64,000 nt of DNA from Paragonimus skrjabini miyazakii (lineage: Eukaryota > Platyhelminthes > Trematoda > Plagiorchiida > Troglotrematidae), in NCBI GenBank assembly GCA_014338405.1, contig JTDE01001316.1, positions 9,431-73,430 of the forward strand, read 5' to 3'. How positions within the stretch are numbered: position 1 is the stretch's first letter; each line of letters opens with the position of its first letter. The notes below the pieces were generated by a model that searched no databases, was not told where the DNA came from, and was given only the letters and a program-made list of their open reading frames with translations. This document shows positions 34,266 to 46,269 of this stretch, piece by piece. A program made the position numbers and the translations under genes.

Positions 34266-37200
34266 ATCTTATCAAAATATAACATAAAGTACAGCAATGT
34301 GACTCGCTTTGCGGCCTTGTTTTGAAATTTCTGAACAAGGACATTGTCAAATGCCTTAGTAAGCGCTGTTGCAATACACACTCGTGGGTTCGAATTCTTC
34401 TTCTGGTGCGGATAAAAATAAACTGAACGGATATGCTTTAAACGAAATGCTACTGAATTTTGGTGATTCTTTATGAAAATTTTGTCAGAATTGCGGAACT
34501 GGATGGTAGTGGTAGTCAGCTGGTAACAATCAAAATCATTGACTACTCGTAAATGTATCTGGTTAAGTTTTATTAGTCAGGTTGCCTGGTTAAATCTAGT
34601 CTAGCTGGGCTTCCTCGCCAAATTTTATCGTCCATTTGTAACAACCTTTCAGAATACTAAATTGTAATGACTCGGTTTGTTTTATGAGTGCGTGACAAAA
34701 GGCAGACATTGTACCGATCTAAAAATTTGATCTAAATACTATGTGCAGATTGAGATAGGGAAGAATTAGTTTGTATGTAAGTTGCCACTGATATTCATTG
34801 GAGTATACCTGTGTCACTAATGTTTGTCGGGTTCTCATCAACCATTAATAATTGCGTGCTTTCTACGGGATTGCTATTCTCCTGGTCGTATTATCGGCGA
34901 TGGGTTGCTTGTGCTGCTTACTGACAACGTTTTCTGCTGTGTATGTATGAATTGTTAAAACATCACCTGCTTGCTATTCTAATGAGAATCAACTGATGTC
35001 ATGTAAAATAGCATTATTCTCTTAAAGAAATTTCCATAGAGTGACTTCTCTCTATGTGACCTCGAATGAGTGATGTATTTCAGGACATTGGGCTGGGCAA
35101 TAGGTAGATTCGTTTATTCATAGGTGTTACGAGCTCAACCAGACAGAGTAATAGCTTAAATTACAGTTAATGACATACCGTATCCTAGAACAAGAAAAAG
35201 TTTCGACAAAACGAAAAATCCGGATAAAATAAGCCCCAACTGGAGAACCAGAGATGTTGTAGACGAAGGCATATCATAGACCGTTGCAAGGATGAGTTGT
35301 GTAGTTAAACAGCCAAGTGTTTACAAAGTTCCAAACGGGACGGGCTGTACATGCTCACCTCACAAGACATATTATTGTCTGAATCTTCATATTTCGTGAA
35401 TTTGTCGTTGCTTAACCACCCCGCGGTTTTACCCAACTGGGAGCAGAGTATAATTACGATCACTTACACGCAGGTCTATCGTTTCTCAGTCGGTCGTGGT
35501 GGTCTTTACTGTGGTCATCTTGAACTGTGTGTATTGGCCATATACTATCACTATCTATACGGCCATCAGAAGCTAAATGGACTTCCGGAGAAAACTAATA
35601 TTGTGAACATCGGCTGTTTTCCATGAGTACTCCCATTTGGACTTCTTTGTATACTGGTTGCCGTTGTCTTGGCGTACGGATATGCTAGGTTTTGAGGTGT
35701 GCAATGTTGATTGTTTCTTCTGAGATTCCAAAGCCCATACACACTTATTTATGCCGACAAATGTGTGGCAATCTTCCTCCACTGAATCTTATAGATACAA
35801 GAAACCCACCTAAAATACAACTCCATTGACTTATTCATGTTTTTGTTTGCCACTACAAGTCCACTTATTTGCCATGGCGGCTGCAATACACACTTATGAA
35901 ATATGATGTTTAGAAGTAGAAAATGTGAGCAATCGACTGAATAGCGGAAGATGTTTGTGTGTGTCCATTAGTGAATGATCAAATATGTCAGGTTATTTTT
36001 GGTGTTATTATCCCAACTCATCTATTCACTGGAATGTAAGCCAATTTTTTGAGAAATCATCTTGTTATTGAAACTTGATAATAAGGTTTGGGATTATACA
36101 AAATCTATACTGACACAAGACAAGTGAATTGAAACTGTTTTAGTCAAGAGCGTTCAGTTGTGCTACAATTGAACAGTTTATGCGTTTGTATGAATCTTTC
36201 GTATTAGCTAAATCAAGTTCTCAGTCTGTTCAATACACGATGTTCGTTACCATATAACTTTTAGGGCTACTTTTGGACTGAATGCTATCAAGTTGTCCAG
36301 ACATGAGAAGAACAGTGGTAACAAGCAGACTTATGATCATTACACTGTGTCTGACAGGTTAGCGTCATTACTACGGATATGCCGGCGGCGGTTCTTGGTT
36401 TTCTCATGGCTGGTTGATGGGCTTCAGGACGTTTTCATCTAGAATCACAAGTTAATCAAACTTACTGTTGAAGTGGAGTATGATGATCGGAAATCTTCAA
36501 AAAAACTTCAATTTGACTTACATATATTCAGGTTAACTGTTCGTGAATGTTAGGGTGTAGTTAACCTTACTCTGGGAACAAGAATATGGGGTCAGGTTTG
36601 TCGTACATTATGCCATTCATAAGATACGAAGTTCGTCTTTACTTTGTTAACTGTTTCCGCATAGCACTCATAGTCATAATGTTATATAAATAAACTGGTA
36701 CTTTCGCTGGACTGGTTAGACTGAAGGCTCGAGTAAACATTTGGTTTGTCAACAGAATATTGTTTTTGTCTTCTCGGTTATCTTGCCTTGCCGTACGATA
36801 ATTCGTGAGTTGTGTATGATCCATTGGGGCTTGGGAGATTTGGTAGAGACATTAGTTTGAAATGTTGATGCTCACCGATGCAAACATGATTCCTCACCCT
36901 ATCTTCGTCGTTATCGTAAAAATGTACAGTTCAGTTTAACTTGTCTACTACCAAGGCTAACATTAAAAGCACGAAGAGTAACCAGTCATTAGACGCAATA
37001 ATATGATTTTAGTTAATAATGTATGGGTGTGACCCAGAGTCTGTTGTAAACCGAAAATGTAGTCAATGTATTCGCGAATAAGAAACTTGCTTACACCGGT
37101 CCCAGAATCACTGCTGTTACTCTCGTAATTGTCATCAAATGATATAGCATCTTAAGAAGTTAGAAATGTGGTTATATCTGACGCCAACCTATTGTCGGCA

Positions 37201-38215
37201 GTTTGAAAACAGCCAATGTCACAAGACAGCTTTGTTACAGTTTGACAGTTTTTGCTATGAAGCGGCGTATGTTTCTAGTGGGACATTGGGAAATCAGGGA
37301 ACATATCTTCGCACTTAGTATTTTAACGTGCTCAGTCAGATACTTATATTTATGTTACAAAACAGGTTCCCCATATATTCGCGTTTAATTTACTGACGAT
37401 CCTAGGTTCGTATTGTTGAGCAGGAGAGCGAAAGGTTAAATACCTATGCATCCATATACCTGCGTTCATCGAAGTGTAACAGTGTGTTTCAAGTGGTTCA
37501 TGAATGTAAACAACACATTATGCTGTGTAAGAAGTAAGTGCATGGCATACCAACTTCTGACACAATGAAGATCCTTAACGTAATCAAGTAAGAGGCATAT
37601 ATATATATACGCGAACGAGATCCAGCCCGTTAACCTCATAGTTGTGTTTACAATGTGAGCGGATAAATCTGACGTCTTAGAGAGGTTTACTGAGTTAAGC
37701 GAAGCTCAGCTGCAACCTTAGCTTAGAATAAGTCTATTCCAAACAGATCCTCATTGTGGATGGAAGTTTTGTCCTGGTTAATTTAGACAGCTTTACTGTT
37801 GCGACTCGGTCAACCAGACTTTCAGTTCTGCCTGAAAAATGATGTCTGCAGCCTTAATTTGTGGTTAACCATTTCATATTTTGGAGCCCAAGATATCATG
37901 GCAGTGGATAAGCTGAAGCAATCAACATCAAGGGCATTGTCTGAATTCGGGCAGTAACATCATCGTTTAATGATAGCGTCACGATTACCATCCAGGGTTC
38001 TCTATCTAATGTCCAAGAATGGAATGTGATATTGAATTCGTAAAGTTCTAACAGAAGCTTATTTTTGCATGCATATTAATTAGTTACAGTTATCAGTTGC
38101 TTTGCATTATATCATTACGTTACTTTAATTATATCGCGTTAATTATGTTACACTAATTGACTTGACTAATTAAGACCAAACTTGGTTTCTTATCATTTCT
38201 GTTTCTGCACAAGAC

Positions 38216-38256
38216 ACTCCTGAGGAAGGCCATCCGAGGTGGTTGATACGTAGAGT
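38216..38256 (+). ncRNA. decayed hammerhead-like motif, possible PLE terminal-repeat remnant
   Basis: CTGAGGA (38220-38226) is followed by a GGCC...GGTT stem (38228-38244, several pairs now G-U), then GATAC (38245-38249; the consensus GAAAC with one change) and GTA. The outer arms ACTC (38216-38219) and GAGT (38253-38256) pair perfectly as stem I. Hammerheads with almost no stem III are reported from the terminal repeats of Penelope-like elements, and PLE relics are common in this window, although none is directly attached here. One core base is mutated and one base is extra before stem II, so it is presumably inactive. Confidence 0.35.
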
Positions 38257-39449
38257 ATTACAACTTGCTCGTAACGTTGTGTTATTCTCAAGCCATTTGT
38301 CAATAACATGTTAAACACGACGCCCAAACTGTTTGACTTCATTCGTACAAAATTTGGTGCGGATATCCTACAACTGATTAGTTGGTATGTTTAGTGTTTT
38401 ATCAGATGCTTCATATATGCTCAGCTTCACAGACTGAGCGGGTCTGTTCATCTGATCACTGCTGCTAAATGTACACTTTCTCTTGCTTGGTCCAACCCGA
38501 TGAATTTTCACACCGTGTTTCTTGGACTTCGATTACGATCTGTGCGTAGTCTTTCAATTTCAGGCGGATGTGTTTTCGTTGCCAAAAGTCATCCAGGTTG
38601 GCATACGCATTTTTCAGCAAAGTTAAAAATAATCCTCTGGCGTCCATTTTTAATGACAATTAAGTTTTAGTACCACTCAATATCAAGTCGAAGTGCTTGA
38701 AATATGTTGGACTCGATGCGACCACATTATTTCTGATGGCCTGAATGTTCAACACTAGGCAAATGTGAGGTCGGATAAACAGCGAAAGTTGCCGTCATGA
38801 AACAATGAAGAATTTGAATTCAACTAGTGCGTGCATATCCAAATTGGAAGTAACCAGCAAAACCATCGAAGCGAGACTTATTTCATATGTTTACATTATA
38901 CAGGAATTATATGTCGCATGATTAGTCACAAGTATGGTTATTCCAAATCCTACGTTCGACTGGCTTTGGTCCAAGGGAAGTTTAGCGTACGCAGAAGTTT
39001 ATGGGTGCAAAGATCATGACTATACGATTTCAGATGTCACTGATCTCAGCAAAATATCACTGTATTTATACGATATTCAAGTCAGGACGTGATGAATGAG
39101 TATGATAAAAATTGTCAACATACGAGCGGTGAAGTCTCTTCTGAATACTGTTTTTGATTATTTAACTACAAGCGGGGTGACCTAAAACACAAAAACTTTG
39201 CTTAGTGGGGCATATTTTCATTTACTTCAATTACGGTTCATCTTAAGAAAGTATGTACTACTTGTTGGTTGGTGGCAGTATCTTACCAACACGAAAGAAA
39301 TACTCCTGGATAACTGATTTAAATGAAACATCATATTTGATCGTGACATTCCCATTCTGAAAGATCTTCTGACAGACTTACTTCGAGAGGAAGTTGTAAC
39401 CTAGTGCATCGCTGTTGTTGGAGCTTATCAATAATATATTACTTTGTTA

Positions 39450-39520
39450 CGACCGGAATTTGAACTTAGGCCATGTTTGATAACTGTGCGACCGATCCCA
39501 AATCAGACATAGTTGAATCA
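39450..39520 (-). repeat. possible tRNA-derived SINE relic
   Basis: The minus strand carries AAGTTCAAATTCCGG (39452-39466), which resembles a tRNA B-box. It is preceded by a GGATCGGTCGC stretch that could be the remains of a tRNA-like head. No cloverleaf or element ends can be drawn. Confidence 0.25.
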
Positions 39521-40507
39521 TCCTGTGGAGACGCTGTGCTTCATTTACTTTTGCGAGATGTTCGGACTGTTTAGTGAGGAGACAGTAACTTTTCTATTAA
39601 CTCTAGTCGACAACTTTACGATGAAAACATCTCTTTCAGTGGGAACTTGTTAGAGCTGCTGGCCCAAATAGTTTCCAGTCGGTACTATTCAAATGAGATG
39701 CTCACTTATATGTTTCGACTACTGTAGACGATGGCGAACATTCTTTTTTTGCTGAACTCATTCGCTTGTAGTTTCTATATTCAAAAATATATGCTCGGGG
39801 CTCCTGTGAAAGCTTAAGAAGAAGTAGCTTGACCACAGTCACTACTAGGGTTTTGGTATTCATTACACTTCGTCCACTCAATGCAACTCGGAAGGTAGGA
39901 TTTCGTGAATGAATTTGATATGCATGTACTTTCTGTCCATATAATTGTCTGTCCCGTTACTACTGCAACTTCAGTAGATGCAGATTCAAGCGTTAATTGC
40001 CGGAAAAGGCTTGCTGATGGACGTTTGGGTATGTGTAAATTTGGTAAACAAACTTTATAGTTTTTTATCTGTAAGTGGTACGATGAACATTAATCTGTTG
40101 TAACCATCTGATCTAGATATACGACTTTTATGAGGCCTGTGTCTCTTCTAGTGGTTTTTGCTGAACACGTTCATTTTCTGGTTACGGGACCCAAATATAT
40201 ATAGTGTAACAAAGTCTTTGTAACATTTGACCGACAAGACTCCGGTCATTTCGTCTCTTTTTTCATAAGCTAAATAGGACGGTTTTTAGTTTGTTCCACA
40301 GCCAGTGTAAAAAATTCATAATGTAGTTATGCCACTAAAGTCTGATTACAGGAATTGGTTTCCGATGGATGTAAATTTTCAGTTTTATATTGCAACGTAC
40401 ATGTCGACTCATTGACTTGAAATTCTTTTAAATTTGTTCGGTTTGTTGTGAGCGTACTACATGATTACTTGTAGTGTTGTTGTTAATGTATTTCGCGGCG
40501 TCTTTTA

Positions 40508-40607
40508 NNNNNNNNNNNNNNNNNNNNNNNNNNNNNNNNNNNNNNNNNNNNNNNNNNNNNNNNNNNNNNNNNNNNNNNNNNNNNNNNNNNNNNNNNNNNN
40601 NNNNNNN
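40508..40607. other. assembly gap (100 N)
   Basis: Exactly 100 N. A round 100 usually marks a scaffold gap of unknown size, so distances across it are unreliable. Confidence 0.99.
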
Positions 40608-41639
40608 TACACCTCTGATTTGTTAGATGAACATGCTAGTTAGTCGCCGGAGTTTAGTTCATTTTGGTCAGGAAGCACTCAAAAATTTGCTGTTTATTTA
40701 ACGTGTTACAATTTAGAGCCAATGTTTTCTAGATAATTTCGATCTGACTAATTCGTTTTTGAGATGCACATTTCAAATTGCCCTCTAATCCGTTGGCCTT
40801 AAGAACGTTTTTGCTGCGCTCGGGTTTCATGAAACTGAATATTCACACGTTGCGCGTTTTTTTGTCCGAGATCTGTAAATGTTTAATCGCATAAAATTGA
40901 ATTAGTGTTTGAAGATGGCATTCAGGTCAGGTCAATGGCAACCCCCTTTGCAACTCTGTTTGGACATTTAGCAATGTTTGTATTTGCCTTACACTTCTAA
41001 ATACGGGATAAATTATGAAAAAAAATATATATTCATTCAAACTTCCTTCACCTTGAGAAGAGACTTGAACAGCTTTCTTCTGTTTGAACAAGGTCAACTC
41101 TGGTCAGATGGAACTTTATTGCGCATGAGAACTGAGTTTCAAATTAATTTTTACCTATCATTTTAAGTGAATACGCACATATATTTACATGGAAAAATTA
41201 GAGAAAATAGCAAAATATGAGATGTACATGGAGAACAAATAAAGCACAAAGTCACGTAAGTAACTATTTTTGTAATTCGTCAACAGTTGGTAAGTAGTTG
41301 GACATCTGTTGACTGATATGAGTTGAACGTCACTCGCGATTCTCGGAGCTTCTGTTTTCCTACAAAAGGTTTCACCAGCCCATTTCGAGAGAAGGACCCA
41401 AGTTGTGGTTTGGTTGGAACTCGTCACTAGTGACTGTCTCTACTGCGGCTCTGGTTTGAATTCTAGTCATCTGATCAATTGTGGGTGGTGTTCACTTTAC
41501 ATTAACGAAATAACCTTCACTATTCATCTGTGAGCAAATCGTCACTAAACGATTTCTGATGGTTTTTGTGGTTTTATCTTGAGGAGACGTTCTAGTCGGG
41601 TATTAGAACTCATCTCACATCATACCTGAGTAATGCACC

Positions 41640-41850
41640 TGTGGGTTCACCGGTTAGATGGTCAGCGCGGTTGTCTTATGAAAGCTTGATCTGAGTACAA
41701 ATCCTTACCAAGGCTGTCAAGAACATGCACTACTAGTGAGTGCTAGCAGAACCGAAACTCGTCTAGTCTTTCTTTCAGAAAGGGATTGACCAAGCGCCTT
41801 TGAAAATGCGAAGGGCCCAATCAGTTGTGAGTGATGTACAACGCTGATAT
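41640..41850 (+). repeat. tRNA-derived SINE with scrambled hammerhead motif (copy 2)
   Basis: The tRNA-like head GGTTAGATGGTCAGCGCGG (41653-41671) and a decayed B-box (GAGTACAAATCC, about 41693-41704) precede a hammerhead-derived region. There CACTA (41728-41732) and TAGT (41764-41767) still pair as stem I, and GAAAC (41754-41758) with GTC (41761-41763) is intact. The 5' core has become CTAGTGA instead of CTGATGA, and stem II no longer pairs. The downstream body (CTTTCTTTCAGAAAGGGA ... AATCAG) aligns with the 30.65 kb copy. It sits about 300 bp from the 3' end of a PLE relic. The ribozyme must be dead. Confidence 0.6.
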
Positions 41851-42164
41851 CAACCACCAACGATTACTCGTTTATAACAATGTCAGCAAGACAAATAATT
41901 GACTTGACGCTTTGTTTAAATAACTGCGCAAATAACGGTTTAAACACTCAGCGACTTCCCGAGAAACACTCGTTTTGACTGAGTACTGTGTATGCGACAT
42001 AATTGATCGTAAGTAGGTTTGTCGTGAAATTTTTCTCTTTGTATGAGGGATTTGGAGTAACAGATTTGAAGTTAACCAGATTGTGGGATACGACTGCTTC
42101 TGGGTAAGCGTATAATAGGAGACAGTATGAACTTGAAATCTTTAACTTGAAACATTCTTTTCCG

Positions 42165-43400
42165 GTCAAGAATTTGAGTAAAGAAGACAGTAGGCTGATA
42201 TTGCACGATTTATGTCCGGACAAATTTCGCCGCATCTTTACGAATGTATACTATAGACTATTTATATATCAGTGAGAAAACAAACAAGATACCAGAGAAA
42301 GTCAATTTTCAGAGTGTACAATCATTGTCACTACCACGGGTTTTAACTTTCGGATTGCAACAGCTTCAGCATAGCGCAGTGTTCACCCGTGTGAATTTGA
42401 GTAGATAACGCGAAATGTCGTTGTGGAATCGCATTTATGTTGCGTCATTAGGACATGACGTGCAATGGATGATGCAGGCTCTCTGTTTCTATGCGCCACT
42501 GTGACGTCATATGCTTGTGTGACCTGTTTCGTGACTCACTTCGGGATGTGCTCCATGACCTTGGTTCTTAACTGGCGCTCAGTCCTGCATATGTAGGATG
42601 CTCCGCATCTACATCAGTATTCATAGATAACGCTGGATTTGGCTGACTCGGGCACTGGTTGTTTCACACAGGGCGTTGGAAGTTGGAGTGTTCTGAACAG
42701 AATCACTGGGACAAGTGCATTGTGTGTTCTCGCGATAGAACTAACCAAACGACGGTGAATAAATTGGCACATATAATCACCCTTAAAGGGAATACGAAAA
42801 AATACCGGCTTTTTGGACACTGTGTCGGGTCGAATTCCTATATCAGTGGGTTGTTTAAACCTTTTAATAAACAGTTTAGGGTAACCGTTTAGTTGTAGCG
42901 TGGTCTATAACATGACCACCTCTTCTTGCACAGTATCTTCAGTACAAATACGTCTGGCCCGATCAAACAAAGTACGCACCAAACTTTGTCTATAGGATTG
43001 GGGAACAAAGCTTTCAAAGTGCAGGTAATGACCTGTCCAGATGCTCTTGCGATGGACGCTTTGTTGAATCGAACCATCTGCATGTCTTCTGATGCATATA
43101 TCCCGAAATGGTGGACTGTTTTGATTCTCGTCTTCCATACTGGAATGCATGTTTGGGTGTAAAGAATTCATCTGGTTAATTAAGTTCTGTGCCTACATTT
43201 GATTGTCTGCGATCGGAGAAATATCATCGATGTATCTCTTGTATAACTGCACTGAGGATAACTGTCCTGTCATTTGCTCCTCAAGTTTTGCCACAAGAAT
43301 ATCTGCCAGAATGGGACCCAGCGGGTTACCCATAGCTACCCCATCAATTTGACTGTAAGCAGAGTCTTGGAAAACGAAACTGACATTTTTGGTGACGCAA
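42165..43400 (-). pseudogene. Penelope-like element relic, best preserved RT plus GIY-YIG endonuclease copy
   Basis: Read on the minus strand, this is the 3' half of a PLE. RT blocks are FVFQDSAYSQIDGVAMGNPL then GPILADI (about 43310-43375), YKRYIDDI with the catalytic Asp pair intact (YIDD, 43223-43234), FRDICIRRHADGS, KSIWTGHYLHFESFVP and RTLFDRARRICTEDT (about 42950-43110). A linker leads to the GIY-YIG endonuclease, CRCGASYICRTERQL (about 42565-42612), then REPASSIARHVL and YAEAVAIRKLKPV near 42360. In-frame stops occur after ADNQM, VVML, VIYEY and HIPK, but frameshifts are few, so this copy is younger than the others. Its 5' part is missing. At about 43393-43400 it is joined to an inverted fragment of the same family. 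RT and endonuclease assignments are secure. Confidence 0.9.
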
Positions 43401-43705
43401 CATCAATGCAATCCCACAACGACATTTCGCGTTATCTACTCAACGTCACACAGGCGAACACTGCGCTATGCTGAAGCTGTTGCAATCCGAAAGTTAAAAC
43501 CCGTGTTGTGTGTTCAGAAGCAACTGTTTGTAGGGTTGTCACAATGATTGTGCACGCTGACAATTGACTTTCTCTGGTATCTTGTTCGTTTTCTCACTGA
43601 TATATAAATAGTCTGTAGTGTACACTCGTAAAGATGTGGCGAAATTTGTCCGGACATAAATCGTGCAATATCAGCCTATTGTCTCCTTTATTAAAATCTT
43701 TAGCG
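43393..43705 (+). pseudogene. 5'-truncated Penelope-like element fragment, endonuclease end and 3' UTR
   Basis: The plus-strand frame reads SRYLLNVTQANTALCYAEAV then AIRKLKPVLCVQKQLFV and a stop. This is the extreme C-terminus of the PLE GIY-YIG endonuclease. It is followed by 3' untranslated sequence that ends where similarity to the left arm stops, near 43705. It starts abruptly at TGACGCAACA, within the endonuclease, and abuts the 5' end of the minus-strand copy. The shared octamer TGACGCAA at the junction belongs to both parts. Confidence 0.85.
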
Positions 43706-46269
43706 AAATGAACGGCGAACCTCTGCAGACTATCGTGTCATTTTGTAGTGTTGGAGTTATTATTGTTTGATGACATGCCGCTTTCTTGGATTCCAACCTT
43801 ATTAAGTATGTTACAGCCACGAAGAGCCTTAGGCAAGCTCGATGAACCATGACAGTTTTGAACACACAATATTTCAGTAGCGTATCACGAAATTATTCAG
43901 TTTACCAACAAAAATAACGAATGGAGAAGCAGTTGAAGATGGAAACCATATTTTCACCGCACAGATATAATTCTTTGAGGTGGTCAGACTTCGAATACCA
44001 TGGAAACTTCAGTGAAGTTATGTGATATGGGAAGTTCTCCAAACACTTGACCCAACAGCGAGAATCTGAACTTCACACAGGCTTCTGTGATATGAACTGG
44101 TAGCTTTATGTTAGAATTAGGCAAAATGCCAAGATTTTCGACCGTCGAGCATTTTTTATGACTTGATTTGTTGTAGGACTGGAAGAACAACAGTAGTTTA
44201 CCGCCGCTTCAGACTGTGTCTTGGCGTGAACTATGGTTGAGGTCCCGAAAGATGACTAACATAACAGTTTGGTGGCGGTTTGCTGAGGCTTATCGATCCT
44301 GTCGTCACTTGAAGGCGCACGACATAATACAACGTTACTATCACACTTACATATGATTATTTTATAAAATAATTCCTTGATGGACCAACAACGAGTTAAA
44401 ACCAAAAGGTATAGGTTATACGGCCTTCCGGCCTTCTCGGACAGCCTTCATAAAGCGGGTGTTTCTTCGAAGTCAAACAACTTTTCATCTCATGAGTTGA
44501 AGAAATATGGAGGGACTGGAATCTTGAAAAGCATGCGGTTATTATGAATGAAGTAGAGTGTACGATCGAGGGAGTTGGCAGGTGACATCTAAATAGTGGA
44601 CTGGTCTCTAACCTTAGAGTGAGGAATGCTATGGGCATTATCATTGAGAATTCAAACTTCATTGTTGGGATGCAAAATTGAACAATGATCAAAACAACAT
44701 CGCTTGTCAAGTGGAGATAACGTGGAATGGACGACGGAGGTACACAAGTCCGAAGGCATACCGGTTTGGTTGTCACTGTCTCTGCCTTGAGTATATTGTG
44801 CGATTTCAGTATGGAAACAAGTAAACATTTGTCTTAACTTGGTGAAGAGCCATGAACCTTCTAAGCGTGTTTAATTCGAATCCAGGCTTTTTCATTCACA
44901 AGTTCATGTGTCTAACCTGACCATTGTAGAAAGTATTAAACAACGAAATCATCTCTGCTGCCGTAATGAAAGGCTAACCTCTTGCTATTTAAATGATTGT
45001 TTCTCCATCCACCACCTCGGTCAAACAGGTTGCAGTTGTTTGGTGTCCTGTTTCTCGAATCAATGAACTTTCGTTAGAATTTCAATTGGCCAACAGGGAA
45101 CGAATTATCATCTGATGCAATCACTTACTGTTTGTGTATTTACCGCCCATTTGGTCAGGTCTTATTAATGGAACGTGTGGGATGGGTGGCAGATGCGATG
45201 AATGAAGACCTTGATATTGTTAGAAACACAAATGCAAATAGAATTGCGATTATTTGTACAGTTAATTGGTCAAATTCAAGAGTCAGGTGATTACTGTAAA
45301 CCGTGCAGTTTTCAGGGTTTTATCTCACCACTTTCTGATGTTCAAGCCACAGTAACTTTTGTGGTTATCGCGGCTTCAGCAATTAAGAGTAATTCAAATG
45401 TGACTCTGTACAATGATGGGACGGTTGAGAACACCTAACTGATTTGTGGTTAATGCCTTTACAATAAAATCTGACTTATTCTGATATCTAGACGTAGTGG
45501 CCAGCCTTGCGTACCGCCTCCTTTTGTAGGACTGTACTGGCTAGATGTTCGGTCCTTCCAAATATAACGATATCAAACAGATCGAAGAGTTAGTAGACAT
45601 AAAAAAAGCAGTTACACTCGTAGGGTTGTGTATCACACTACTTACTGCCCAGGAGTGTTTTGCTAATTGCTAATTGGAGCAATACTGTTTACTAGGGAAG
45701 GAAAGTGATGTTTCAGAGGAATGCCCCCGGCAAGAAAACATTTTGACTGCCACGTTATCCGATACGGTCGAAAAATGTTTGGTATCATTTAAAAGACCGA
45801 TGTAGTTTTGACTACTGCCATCGAGAGCAGCCGTGATCCGAAACAGAAACCAATGTGTTATACACTGTGCCTTCGGATCAGACAACCCATTCAATGTCAA
45901 ATCAATCAGACACTTGAGTCATAAGCTTCAAGTACGACACCTCCTCGTAGAAAGTCCTGTATTCTGTTGTTTCTGAGGTTAGATTTTGCTTCAAAGGCTG
46001 GCAGAGGCTCTTCGCACCAACTTGTTTACTTGGCATGAATGACTGACGCGTATAGAAAACTGTCGTTTTTCCGATGATGACACTATTCTACCATTACTCT
46101 CTTCTCATTGCATTTTATTCTCAGTTGTTCTGCCTTTCTTTTACCTTTTGGTGCTAATTGCTTTGTAATTAATAGACAACCAGTAAACATCGATGCTTTT
46201 ATATCTGCATTTTATGACCAGTATGTTAACAATTTGATCAGGAGGGTGATCTCAGAAGTCTGGGGTTTA
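43706..46269. other. sequence without recognised gene
   Basis: A 126-codon minus-strand frame (44396-44776) has mixed composition and no motif, and its opposite-strand reading is no clearer. 45202-45438 has an open plus frame without motif. No further PLE or RTE blocks could be read, although the RTE-like element starting near 46.27 kb may extend somewhat into this stretch. Confidence 0.45.

Larger units (their letters stand above)
30866..41639. other. AT-rich sequence without recognised gene, with one assembly gap
   Basis: I see no confident gene. A GC-richer block (33890-34265) has open frames in two overlapping phases and is unexplained. A hammerhead-like motif at 38216-38256, a possible tRNA-like relic near 39.45 kb and a run of N at 40508-40607 are listed separately. 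A minus-strand frame at 38465-38659 reads fairly protein-like (for example RLKLKDYAQIVIEVQETRCE) but shows no motif. Confidence 0.5.
42165..43705. repeat. long inverted repeat made of two PLE 3' ends
   Basis: The left arm (about 42165-42447) and right arm (about 43393-43705) are reverse complements over roughly 280-310 bp, with substitutions and a small indel near 43510-43545. For example, GCTATGCTGAAGCTGTTGCA in the right arm has its exact complement in the left. Each arm holds the endonuclease C-terminus and the 3' untranslated region of the PLE. The unique centre (42448-43392) is the rest of the minus-strand copy. PLEs are known for terminal repeats in direct or inverted orientation, so the structure can be one insertion with an inverted 5' fragment rather than two independent events. 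Confidence 0.9.

Noticed and set aside
38465..38659. Protein-like minus-strand frame downstream of the hammerhead-like motif, considered as PLE coding sequence
   Set aside because: None of the PLE RT or endonuclease blocks can be aligned and the orientation is opposite to the hammerhead-like motif.
44396..44776. 126-codon minus-strand frame near the PLE palindrome
   Set aside because: No PLE, gag or other motif could be recognised and the opposite strand is equally uninformative.
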